Shown here: positions 54,064 to 62,555 of the stretch, in pieces
Layout: the number at the start of each line of letters is the position of its first letter
Numbering within the stretch: the stretch's first letter is position 1
Program-made: the position numbers and the translations under genes
Origin: Fibrobacterota bacterium
GTDB taxonomy: Bacteria > Fibrobacterota > Chitinivibrionia > Chitinivibrionales > Chitinispirillaceae
Length of the DNA: 64,000 bases
Assembly (NCBI GenBank): GCA_023459055.1
Contig: JAEWVR010000042.1
Span: forward strand, 95,354-159,353
Reading direction: 5' to 3'
Notes under the pieces: model-generated
Told to the model about the DNA's origin: nothing
The model's input: only the letters and a program-made list of their open reading frames with translations
Databases searched by the model: none

Positions 54064-54372
54064 TGATTGATCTACTGATAATTGTGTTGAGAAAGTCTCT
54101 GTTAAATAAAACTTGACATAATCAAGTCGTAACTGTATATATTATAGTAAGATGTAGTTATTTAATTTTATAATTTCTACAGAATGTGTTTGTTGTGTGA
54201 TGTTAGTACGACATATTGACAGGTATATGTTATTTCATTTTGGCACCTGAGTATTAAGTGCTTAGAAAAAAAGTAGTTTCGAGAAGCTAGTGATTTAATC
54301 TATATTAATACTTATTTTAGCCTGCTGTTTTTTGTTATATGCATCTTCAGCAAAGGTAGCAATTTTTTTTTC
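54064..54372. other. Leader and promoter region of the polysaccharide operon (309 bp)
   Basis: It contains a strong sigma-70 promoter (54113-54141) and then a leader of about 224 nt before the wza-like start. The leader has a GCAC...GTGC stem at about 54243-54260. I recognise no known riboswitch. The long leader suggests post-transcriptional control. Confidence 0.5.
54113..54141 (+). promoter_or_regulatory. Sigma-70 promoter of the polysaccharide operon
   Basis: Perfect TTGACA (54113-54118), a 17-bp spacer and TATATA (54136-54141). The predicted start is near 54149. Confidence 0.75.
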
Positions 54373-55011
54373 ATGAAATATATTATAATCACGCTCACTC
54401 TTCTCTTTCTGTCAATTTCGTGCTTTGGAGAGGTTGAGGAGTATGTCTTGCAGCCCGGTGATGTAATCTCGATAAACATTGTTGAACACCCTGAGTTTTC
54501 GGGGCGTCACAAGATTCGACCGGATGGGCGTATTAATTATCCTGTCATAGGTGAAATTGATGTTGCATCACTTACCTGTGCGCAGCTTGTTAAGATTATG
54601 CAGGGCAAACTTTCATCGTATATAAATAATCCTGTTGCATCGGTTTCCATAGAATCATATTATGCAAATAAGATTTTCGCAATTGGAGATATCGCACGTC
54701 CGGGAGAGTATCAGATTTACGAACCTATTGATGTCCTGAAAGCGATTGCAATGTGCGGAGGTGTTAAAAACTCACGAATAAAAGTCATTAAGATTATTCG
54801 TGGTGATGGTACAATTATTTCTGTGAATTTAAGGGATTTATGGAGTAATACAACCAAATATGATACCAGAAAATACCTGCTTTATCCTGGTGATACAATC
54901 TATGTGCCGGAATCATTTCAGATGCCATGGGGGCTTATTGCGTCAATTCTTGGTATACTTAGTGTTTCGTTGACGATTGTACTAACTGTTGATAATTTAT
55001 CAAAAAATTAA
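54373..55011 (+). CDS. Polysaccharide export protein (Wza-like, Poly_export/SLBB)
   Basis: The signal peptide is MKYIIITLTLLFLSISCFG, with Cys near the cleavage site possibly acting as a lipobox. A Poly_export domain follows (YVLQPGDVISINIVEHPEFSGRHKIRPDGRINYPVIGEI, residues 24-62). An SLBB domain comes next (IFAIGDIARPGEYQIYEPIDVLKAIAMCGG, about 108-140), then PGDTIYVPE and a final hydrophobic segment (ILGILSVSLTIVLTV). This is the outer-membrane or periplasmic part of a Wzx/Wzy-type exporter. The extra C-terminal hydrophobic stretch resembles the membrane-spanning helix of Wza. It is followed closely by the MinD-like gene. Confidence 0.88.
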   Translation: MKYIIITLTLLFLSISCFGEVEEYVLQPGDVISINIVEHPEFSGRHKIRPDGRINYPVIGEIDVASLTCAQLVKIMQGKLSSYINNPVASVSIESYYANKIFAIGDIARPGEYQIYEPIDVLKAIAMCGGVKNSRIKVIKIIRGDGTIISVNLRDLWSNTTKYDTRKYLLYPGDTIYVPESFQMPWGLIASILGILSVSLTIVLTVDNLSKN

Positions 55012-55032
55012 CTTTCCCGGGTAACAAGTTTC

Positions 55033-55950
55033 ATGAAAGATCCTGTCATTATTTCAGTTGGCGGTGGCAAGGGTGGTATCGGTAAAAGTACTATTACAGC
55101 CAACTTAGGTGCATCACTTTCACTTAGGGGTAATAGAGTCGGCTATATTGATGCAGATCTGGGGGGCGCAAATCTTCATTTGTGTCTCGGAGTGAAACGA
55201 CCACCCGCAGGATTACAGGATTACATCAGTGGCCGGTATAAAAAACTTGATGAAGTTGCTGTGACTACATCGGTACCAAACTCATGGCTGGTTAGTGGTG
55301 CCAGTGATTTTCTTGAACTTGCTAATCCCAACTATGCTCAAAAACAGAAAATAATCAACAATCTGAAAAAAATGGCTGCTGACTATATTTTTGTTGATTT
55401 AGGGGCAGGAAGTGACTATCATGTAACTGATTTCTATGCAGCATTCCCGTATGGAATTGTCGTTGCTGATGGCCTGCCGACATCAATCGAAAATGCGTAT
55501 GGATTTTTAAAAAACGGCACCATTCGTGGACTGGTACGACTTTTTGCAGGGCAGCCGGAGATACAATCCCGGATAAAAAGTTTTAGTGATCCTGAGACAA
55601 AAAGGGAATTCTCTACAATAAACGATTTTCTTGGCAGTATGGTAAAAGACCACGCAAAAGATGTTGAAATTATGAAAGAATGGCTTCATGCAAAGAAAAA
55701 TCTTCTCATTATTAATATGGTAAAGAATGCAGATGATATAAAAGTCGGTACCCGTTTTGCCGAAATGGTTAAAAAGTATCTATCGATAGATCTTCATTAT
55801 ATAGGGTATGTTGTTTATGCGCCTGAGGTACGGAAATCCATTAAGGAGATGAAACCGGTGATTTTAACTCAGGAAGCAACAAGGATAAAAGACTGTTTTG
55901 ATGCAATTTCACAGAATTTACTTGCATTGACAAAAGGGTCCATACGATGA
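55033..55950 (+). CDS. MinD/ParA-family ATPase (FlhG/MinD-like)
   Basis: A deviant Walker A GGKGGIGKSTITANLG (about residues 9-24), the ADLGGANLHL loop with Walker A' and FVDLGAGSDYHV mark the MinD/FlhG/ParA family. The length of 305 residues is longer than plain MinD. Such ATPases set the place of machineries such as flagella and chromosomes. Here it lies between the export protein and the ExeA-like ATPase, overlapping the next gene by 4 bp. It may position or regulate the polysaccharide machine; that is inference. Confidence 0.87.
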   Translation: MKDPVIISVGGGKGGIGKSTITANLGASLSLRGNRVGYIDADLGGANLHLCLGVKRPPAGLQDYISGRYKKLDEVAVTTSVPNSWLVSGASDFLELANPNYAQKQKIINNLKKMAADYIFVDLGAGSDYHVTDFYAAFPYGIVVADGLPTSIENAYGFLKNGTIRGLVRLFAGQPEIQSRIKSFSDPETKREFSTINDFLGSMVKDHAKDVEIMKEWLHAKKNLLIINMVKNADDIKVGTRFAEMVKKYLSIDLHYIGYVVYAPEVRKSIKEMKPVILTQEATRIKDCFDAISQNLLALTKGSIR

Positions 55951-56798
55951 GTTATCTTGATTATTGGAAATTTAAAGAAAGACCTTTTGAAGAGATAAAT
56001 GATACGCATTTCTTTTTTGAGAGTGATGATCATCGGGAAGCTTTTGATAGAATGCGATATGTTGTTAATGATCGAAATATGAATATGGGTCTTCTTACCG
56101 GTGAGATCGGATCAGGAAAAACACTGACAAAGAATGTTTTGATAGGTTCACTTAACCGTAGTCAGTTCGAAATAATTGACTTTGAAAATTCAAACTATGA
56201 GTTTGTTGACATTATGTATGATATTCTGCAGCGTGTTACATTCAGAGATTCAAGAATCGATTTAATGAATGATGATATCATGCCGCAACGTGGTGATAAG
56301 TATGCGTTGATGCAGGCTTTTCGAAAGAAAATGGAAATTCTTTACTATGAAGAAAAACGTCATCTGGTGTTGATTTTTGATGAAGCGCAGCAGATGTCTG
56401 ATCTTGTTCTTGATGAAGTGAAGAATCTGACAAATGTTTCCTCAAAAATAGAAAATTTTTTGACAATATTTTTTGTAGGCCAGCCGGAATTAAGAGAAAA
56501 GGTGCGTCGTTTGAAGCAGGTGGATCAAAGGATTTTTCTCAGGTTTCACCTTAATAATCTTGATTACCATAACACCGTAAATTACATCAATCATCGTATC
56601 CGGATTGCAGGGTGTGTTGATAAACCGATCTTTACAACACTTGGGCTCGAGTTGATATTTCGTTCAACTGACGGAATACCCCGGGAGATTAATCGATTAT
56701 GCAAACTCGCACTTAATTACGGATTTGCACATGGACTTTCTGAAATATCCAAAGAGGATATTCAGGTGATAATTGATGATATCCAAGAAAACTCATGA
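55947..56798 (+). CDS. ExeA/GspA-family AAA ATPase (XrtA-associated type)
   Basis: The opening MSYLDYWKFKERPFEEI is typical of ExeA-type ATPases. Then come Walker A GEIGSGKTLTKNVL (about residues 52-65), Walker B HLVLIFDEAQQMSD and a lid region with VDQRIFLRFHLNNLD. The length of 283 residues lacks a peptidoglycan-binding tail, like the ATPase found in exosortase/PEP-CTERM exopolysaccharide clusters. It overlaps both neighbours by 4 bp. No exosortase gene is in the window. Confidence 0.85.
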   Translation: MSYLDYWKFKERPFEEINDTHFFFESDDHREAFDRMRYVVNDRNMNMGLLTGEIGSGKTLTKNVLIGSLNRSQFEIIDFENSNYEFVDIMYDILQRVTFRDSRIDLMNDDIMPQRGDKYALMQAFRKKMEILYYEEKRHLVLIFDEAQQMSDLVLDEVKNLTNVSSKIENFLTIFFVGQPELREKVRRLKQVDQRIFLRFHLNNLDYHNTVNYINHRIRIAGCVDKPIFTTLGLELIFRSTDGIPREINRLCKLALNYGFAHGLSEISKEDIQVIIDDIQENS

Positions 56799-59700
56799 TG
56801 AAAAAGAAATTCCGTCTTGGTGATATTATTCAAAAACTCGATGAAGACCAAACGAAAAAGTCTTCACTTCCGGGCAGTTCTGCAGACAAAAAGGAAGAAT
56901 TGTCAGCTGGAGAAAAAAAAGCTCCGGATTATCAGGACTTATTATTAGAAAATGGTGAACCTGTACAAAGGGAGTCGTTGCATTCACCTGATGAGTCCCT
57001 TCCTGAACAGCCGAGGGTAGGGCAAAAAAAGACGGGGTTTCAGGTTTCTGAGTTTGATTCTCAAAAGTTAAATAAAAAGGTACCTGTTGAAAAAACTGTA
57101 ATTCAAAAAGAATCTGTTTCGTTTCCACCGGATGCTGAGCTAATCAAAAATGAGCAGGTTCAGGGTTTGGATTCTCAAAATAAAAGTACAACACGAATTG
57201 ATGAGATATCAAAGGTCGCATCAATTCAGAGTGAAAAGAAAATCAGGGCTGAAACTCTTCCGGAGCGTTTTTTTGATGATACTGCGGAGGATGAGGAAAG
57301 TTTTGATCTTTACAAATATGTGGAAATAATATTCCGTCGCAAAAATGTTGTGCTTGCAGTAATCCTTCTAATGACTGTGTTCTCGGTGTTCAAGTTTATG
57401 ACCGGACCACGGTATTATACTGGATTCGCCCGTCTTTTATTCAAACCAAATACGCAGGAATTATTAAAGGATGCATCATCAGCGCAGTATTCAGGAAGTT
57501 ATGAAAAAGCATTTACAACACATTTGGAGTTACTGAAGTCACAGTCTGTCCTGACCATGGTTTCGCAGAATCTCAACAGACGCATTTCCCCTGAAACTAT
57601 CAGAGAGGGGATTGCAATAAAGCAGGGTGAAACCAATGGTCAGAAAAACGACATTATAGAATTATCATTTAAGAATTCCAGTGCAGAGCTAGCTAAGGAT
57701 GTATTAAACGAATTGTGTAATACATATATCGATTACCGGCGGGATGTAAACTCTCAGGAACTATCAAGATTTATCAGCAAACTGGAAATACAAATTGACA
57801 AACTTCAAAAAGACCTGAATGATAAAGAAAGTGATCTCCGGTTTTTCAAGGAAGAAAACCGGATGGTACAATTGTCAAGTGAAACAAATCTAACCGTATC
57901 AAAGATTTCTGATATGGAACTTGCGCTTCAGCAGACACAATTGTCATTAATCGAAGTAACAGAACGAATTCAGGGTATAAATTCTCAAATAAGCAAGCAG
58001 GAACTGGATATTGTTCAGTCTTTTACGTTTAATGATCCTTTTCAGAAAAAAATTGCAGATCTTGAACTTGAATTGAATTCGTTGACAGCTGAATATAGTA
58101 CAGAACATTATAAAGTCAAAATGCTTCGACAGCAGATTGAAAATTTAAAGGTAGCGACAATTGACAGTATATCAAGGGATGCTTCAAGTAAAACATTTGT
58201 AAAGAATCCGATTCGTCAGTCCTTAGTTCAGGAGATTGTCAATCTCACTGTTGAGCGTTCTGCTCTTGAACAAAAACGGATCGCACAGGAAAAAATAATT
58301 GAGCGGCTCAATCACGATCTTCTTCAATTGCCATCACTTGAGCAAAAGTATGCATACCTCGAACGCGAAACAGAGTCGATTCTTCAAACACTCCGTATGC
58401 TCAAGACAAAGTATGAGGAAGTAAAGATCCGGCGGGATTCGCAGGAATCCGACCTGAAGCTTCTCGAAATGGCTGAGACTCCGCGAAAAGCAGTAACCAA
58501 AGTGGGGTTTGCCAATGTAATAATCGGTATTTTAATCGGTATCATTCTTGGAATTGCATTTGCTTTGTTGATAGAATATCTTGATCAGAGTCTTAAAGAT
58601 CCGCGTGATGTCGAGCGGGAACTGGAGTTACCGCTGTTAGGTGTTGTTCCGCAAATTGAAACAGAAAAAGTGTTACTGGAACAAAAAGGTGATCTTGCCA
58701 AAACAGTACTCGAGCCATTCCGCGCATTGAGAGCAAATTTAAAGCATATCGCAGCACAGAATAATATTAAAACATTTATTGTATGCAGCGCGATCAAGGG
58801 GGAAGGTAAAACAACGTTGTCTGCCAATTTGTCAATTACATTTTCTCTTGATAATAAGAAAGTGATTCTTGTTGATGCTGATTTAAGAAGATCTCAAATA
58901 CACTCCCTGTTTGGTGTTGAGAAAAAGATCGGGCTTTCAGATTACCTGCTTGGTAAGGCAACAATTGATCAGATTATCAAGCCGACAACGCATCCCAACC
59001 TGTTTATTGTCACGGCGGGAGAGCGTCCTGATAATCCTGCCGAACTGCTGGGAACCTACCGTTTTGACTTACTTCTTGAGGAAATTCGGGATAAGGCTGA
59101 TTACATCGTTTTTGACTCACCGGCGCTTCTTCCGGTAAGTGATACGATAACTATGGCACCTAAAATTGATTGCTGCGTAATGGTAGTGCGTACGCTCTGG
59201 ACACCTCTAAAAGCGGCCAGTCAGGCAAAAAGTCAGTTAAAACGCATAGGGACACGTATTTACGGAGGCATTCTCAATGGTGTTATCCTGTCAAGAGGAT
59301 ATTACCCTTATTATTATGGGTATTATGGGTATTCGTCATACAAATACAGTTACGAGGATGATCACACTCATAAATTCAGTTTTAGAGAATTTGGTCTACA
59401 ACTTGAAAGAGATATGCGTGAGTTTTTAAAAAATATTTTTTACAAAATTCCACGGTATGCTGGAGTGTTGAGTGGTTCGATACGGTATGTTATGTCAAAG
59501 AAGTTTTTCTGGATATTGACAATCCTGTTTTTAACACTTGCAGCATTATTGTTCTATATAGATAAAAAACCGATTACTACATGGGATGATAAGATTCAGT
59601 ATCTTGGTCTCGGCGGAGCGCAGAATGATTCTTCCGGGAGCAGCAGGTTATCGAATGATATGGCTGTACCCTCTTTTTCCGGTATGCAGAGAGATTCCGA

Positions 59701-60076
59701 AAAAGTAAATGTCAGGATCGATACTGTTGATTTTCAGTCTTCAGGATTATCTGATACTATTGGCTTATGGGTTCAATCAATGTCGAAAAGAGACATTGAA
59801 CGGTATTTATCATTTTACAATAGCAAATCATTTCGATCTGTAAACGGGACATTCTCCGAGTGGAAGCGAACAGCCATGTTGCGATTTGCGGATCCGTCAA
59901 TGCCGAAAGTTAAGCTAATAAAAATTGAAACCGGAAAAAAAGGCATTTCATATATTGAAACGCTTGTTTATACAATTAATGATAGCGGTGTGCGTAAAAC
60001 CTACGATATTGTATGGCAGATAAGCGCGCAGGGCTGGAAAATTGTTGGTGAAAAAGATTCTCGGCAGGAGCGGTAA
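56795..60076 (+). CDS. Wzc-like polysaccharide co-polymerase/tyrosine autokinase with extra N- and C-terminal parts
   Basis: Domain order: a disordered, charged N-terminus of about 165 residues; a Wzz domain between membrane helices at about 188-206 and 567-590, with a long periplasmic coiled coil; and a cytoplasmic BY-kinase domain (about 600-830). The kinase has Walker A CSAIKGEGKTTLSAN and A' LVDADLRRSQ, and a Tyr cluster GYYPYYYGYYGYSSYKY at about 835-852. Unusually, a third membrane helix (about 904-922, FFWILTILFLTLAALLFYI) and an NTF2-like domain (about 985-1090) follow. The kinase controls polymer length and export by autophosphorylation. The gene is overlapped by the ATPase gene, and the next gene starts 3 bp later. 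Confidence 0.9.
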   Translation: MMKKKFRLGDIIQKLDEDQTKKSSLPGSSADKKEELSAGEKKAPDYQDLLLENGEPVQRESLHSPDESLPEQPRVGQKKTGFQVSEFDSQKLNKKVPVEKTVIQKESVSFPPDAELIKNEQVQGLDSQNKSTTRIDEISKVASIQSEKKIRAETLPERFFDDTAEDEESFDLYKYVEIIFRRKNVVLAVILLMTVFSVFKFMTGPRYYTGFARLLFKPNTQELLKDASSAQYSGSYEKAFTTHLELLKSQSVLTMVSQNLNRRISPETIREGIAIKQGETNGQKNDIIELSFKNSSAELAKDVLNELCNTYIDYRRDVNSQELSRFISKLEIQIDKLQKDLNDKESDLRFFKEENRMVQLSSETNLTVSKISDMELALQQTQLSLIEVTERIQGINSQISKQELDIVQSFTFNDPFQKKIADLELELNSLTAEYSTEHYKVKMLRQQIENLKVATIDSISRDASSKTFVKNPIRQSLVQEIVNLTVERSALEQKRIAQEKIIERLNHDLLQLPSLEQKYAYLERETESILQTLRMLKTKYEEVKIRRDSQESDLKLLEMAETPRKAVTKVGFANVIIGILIGIILGIAFALLIEYLDQSLKDPRDVERELELPLLGVVPQIETEKVLLEQKGDLAKTVLEPFRALRANLKHIAAQNNIKTFIVCSAIKGEGKTTLSANLSITFSLDNKKVILVDADLRRSQIHSLFGVEKKIGLSDYLLGKATIDQIIKPTTHPNLFIVTAGERPDNPAELLGTYRFDLLLEEIRDKADYIVFDSPALLPVSDTITMAPKIDCCVMVVRTLWTPLKAASQAKSQLKRIGTRIYGGILNGVILSRGYYPYYYGYYGYSSYKYSYEDDHTHKFSFREFGLQLERDMREFLKNIFYKIPRYAGVLSGSIRYVMSKKFFWILTILFLTLAALLFYIDKKPITTWDDKIQYLGLGGAQNDSSGSSRLSNDMAVPSFSGMQRDSEKVNVRIDTVDFQSSGLSDTIGLWVQSMSKRDIERYLSFYNSKSFRSVNGTFSEWKRTAMLRFADPSMPKVKLIKIETGKKGISYIETLVYTINDSGVRKTYDIVWQISAQGWKIVGEKDSRQER

Positions 60077-60078
60077 CA

Positions 60079-61659
60079 ATGTCAGTAAGTTTACGACTAA
60101 GGCTGTTTTCTTATGCTGTATATGCGGTACTGATTACCGGAATTGCTGTTGAGGGGTTCTCTCTTGTAAGGCAAAGCGGATTGTTCGGGAAACGTCAGGC
60201 ATTAAGTACGTACAGAATCAACGTTGAAGGCAATATTCGTAAGCCGGGTTGGTATGTGGTTCCCGAAGGAACAACGCAATTTGAAATTCTAAAGGTTGCA
60301 GGAGTTCGGCCGACATCAGATCTTTCTGTGATTAACTTGTCTTCACAAATAGGCAACAACCAGAGTATACGTGTAGGGACACTTGATAAGCCGGTGATTG
60401 TCACAGACCGGCAGGAACATGCAAAAGTGGAGTTCTTTTTTGGTGATGCCCAGATTACACATACGGATGGAAAAACAAGTGCTTTGCAAACAGGTAATAA
60501 TATACTTCCGGGAGAACGTATACAGGTCCGCGGGGCATCGCAGGCAGAGGTATCTATCAGTGCATTCTCAAGAATAGATCTCGACAACTTCGCTGATATG
60601 ACATTTGAAAAAATAAACCAGACGTTTGAAAATCACAATGTGACAGAAATATCACAAAACAATGGTTCGTGCTGGCATAGAATTGTCTATTCTAATGCCG
60701 ATGAGATATATAGAGTGTTTACCCGCTCTGTTGTTTTGACAATCGTAGGGTCTGGAGCTGATTTTCTACTTGATGTACAAAGTGATCAGGTTGTAATTAA
60801 TATCATGAATGGACTGTTGCTTGTGGAACGACGGGCTGGCAGAGAATCAACAAATATGATCAGTGGACAGAGCGCGACAATCTACGATGATGAACGGCCT
60901 TTTCAGATTACACGCCTTGCACCTGATATCAGCGCAAACGAACAATTTACCCAGTTGACAGAAAGTAAGTCGGATGCGCTTGTTAAAGATGCTCCGCTCA
61001 ATATGTTTTTCAGTGTCGCACCGAATATTTTTTACCTTGTAAGAACGAATTTCCAGAAAGGCGAAATTCATCTGATCCGGATACCGGAATCATTACTAAT
61101 CGAACAATTTACACAAAATTTATCTACTATTGATCAGGCATATTTGTATGGGGGTTCGTTATTTGTTACAACATTTCTTGAGCGGATCTTTGATACACGA
61201 ATTCAAAAGTACATGTCGACATCAAGAGATGGAATTGAAAGAATCATCGACATTCTTGGAGGAATTACAATTGATGTTGATGCAAAAGCAGCGTCGTTTT
61301 TAAGTATATCAAAAGGGCGTCAGAAAATGACAAGCAGATATGTTGTCCGGTATCTGTCACCTGCTATTAGTGGAATTCCTGATGCAAATGGGCGTCAATC
61401 GCAGGCACTCCGTGCATTGTTTGATGAATTCAGAGGTAAGAATTTCATTCCGACATTAATGTCGGCAGATCAGATAATCAGTGTCTCTGAGTCAAGTCTA
61501 AATGCACAGGAAATGATTGATTATTTTTCAAAGTTTTCAAAAAGAACAGACTGGGTGTATAAGGAATATATGATTCCATCAAGAGTGGTCAACAGAAACG
61601 CACGTCAGTGTTTTGATCCGTTAATAGAAGATTGCAGGAGAATAATGAGTAATGAGTAA
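60079..61659 (+). CDS. SLBB-FecR-LCP (LytR-CpsA-Psr-like) fusion protein
   Basis: An N-terminal membrane helix (about residues 10-28) leads to an SLBB domain (about 45-105, YRINVEGNIRKPGWYVVPEG). A FecR-like beta-domain follows (about 112-290, FGDAQITHTDGKTSALQTGN, IVGSGADFLLDV). The C-terminal part (about 310-505) resembles the LytR-CpsA-Psr transferase fold (IHLIRIPESLL, IERIIDILGGITIDV). LCP proteins attach glycopolymers to the cell wall; SLBB and FecR bind or sense ligands. Key LCP arginines cannot be assigned surely. The gene overlaps the rfbD start by 8 bp and is closely spaced with the kinase, so it probably belongs to the export machine. Confidence 0.7.
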   Translation: MSVSLRLRLFSYAVYAVLITGIAVEGFSLVRQSGLFGKRQALSTYRINVEGNIRKPGWYVVPEGTTQFEILKVAGVRPTSDLSVINLSSQIGNNQSIRVGTLDKPVIVTDRQEHAKVEFFFGDAQITHTDGKTSALQTGNNILPGERIQVRGASQAEVSISAFSRIDLDNFADMTFEKINQTFENHNVTEISQNNGSCWHRIVYSNADEIYRVFTRSVVLTIVGSGADFLLDVQSDQVVINIMNGLLLVERRAGRESTNMISGQSATIYDDERPFQITRLAPDISANEQFTQLTESKSDALVKDAPLNMFFSVAPNIFYLVRTNFQKGEIHLIRIPESLLIEQFTQNLSTIDQAYLYGGSLFVTTFLERIFDTRIQKYMSTSRDGIERIIDILGGITIDVDAKAASFLSISKGRQKMTSRYVVRYLSPAISGIPDANGRQSQALRALFDEFRGKNFIPTLMSADQIISVSESSLNAQEMIDYFSKFSKRTDWVYKEYMIPSRVVNRNARQCFDPLIEDCRRIMSNE

Positions 61660-62518
61660 GATTTTAATCGTTGGAGCGAATGGACAGCTTGGTACTGATA
61701 TGATGAAGCTGGTGGAAAAACGGGGTGTTGCATATAAGGGAATTGATTATCCTGAGGTTGACATAACAAAAATTGAGAGTGTGCGATCTGTTATCGATGG
61801 CGAGAAACCATCAATAATTATCAATTGTGCGGCGTTCACGGCTGTTGATGATTGTGAGACTAAGAAGGAGGTCGCTTTTAAAGTCAATGGTGATGGTTGT
61901 GGTATTCTCGCACAGGAATCGCAACGTGTAAACGCGAAGCTGATTCATATCAGCACCGATTACGTTTTTGATGGAACAAAAAAGACTCCGTATGTTGAAT
62001 CAGATATTCCATCACCGGCAACAGAATATGGCAAATCAAAACTTGATGGTGAGATGCAGATCGCAAAATATACAGAAAACTATCAGATTTACCGAATCGC
62101 ATGGTTATACGGATTGTATGGAAATAATTTTGTTAAGACAATCAGAAATGCTGCACTTAAAAAGCAGGGTACCAGTGATGGTCTGAAAGTTGTCAATGAT
62201 CAATACGGATCACCAACCTGGACTGTTGATGTATGCAACCAGATCTTTGCGACAATGAATCTTGATTTAAAAGGTGTATTCCATTGTACATCAGAAGGTT
62301 CATGTACATGGTATGATTTCGCGAAGGCAATTGTTGATGCATACGGGATTACTACGCCTGTTAATCCCTGTACAACAGAGGAATATCCACGCCCTGCTCC
62401 CCGTCCAAAATTCAGTGTTCTGGAAAATGAACGACTAAAAAAAGCAGGAGTAAACATAATGCCACATTGGAAAGATGCTTTCAACAGTTATGTCGGGCTC
62501 GAAAAAACAATTCAGTAA
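61652..62518 (+). CDS. rfbD: dTDP-4-dehydrorhamnose reductase
   Basis: The final step of dTDP-L-rhamnose synthesis. It is a short-chain dehydrogenase with a NAD(P) loop GANGQLGTDM (residues 8-17), ISTDYVFDGTKKTPYVESD and the catalytic YGKSKLDGE (Tyr-x3-Lys near 126-130). The length of 288 residues is normal. It overlaps the preceding gene by 8 bp. Rhamnose is likely a component of the exported polymer. Confidence 0.95.
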   Translation: MSKILIVGANGQLGTDMMKLVEKRGVAYKGIDYPEVDITKIESVRSVIDGEKPSIIINCAAFTAVDDCETKKEVAFKVNGDGCGILAQESQRVNAKLIHISTDYVFDGTKKTPYVESDIPSPATEYGKSKLDGEMQIAKYTENYQIYRIAWLYGLYGNNFVKTIRNAALKKQGTSDGLKVVNDQYGSPTWTVDVCNQIFATMNLDLKGVFHCTSEGSCTWYDFAKAIVDAYGITTPVNPCTTEEYPRPAPRPKFSVLENERLKKAGVNIMPHWKDAFNSYVGLEKTIQ

Positions 62519-62555
62519 ATCACAAAATAATTATAATAACACTCAGGAGTTTCAA

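Noticed and set aside
54240..54260. A second sigma-54-like TGGCAC before the polysaccharide genes
   Set aside because: The -12 GC is absent (TATT instead of TTGC), whereas a complete sigma-70 promoter lies upstream.
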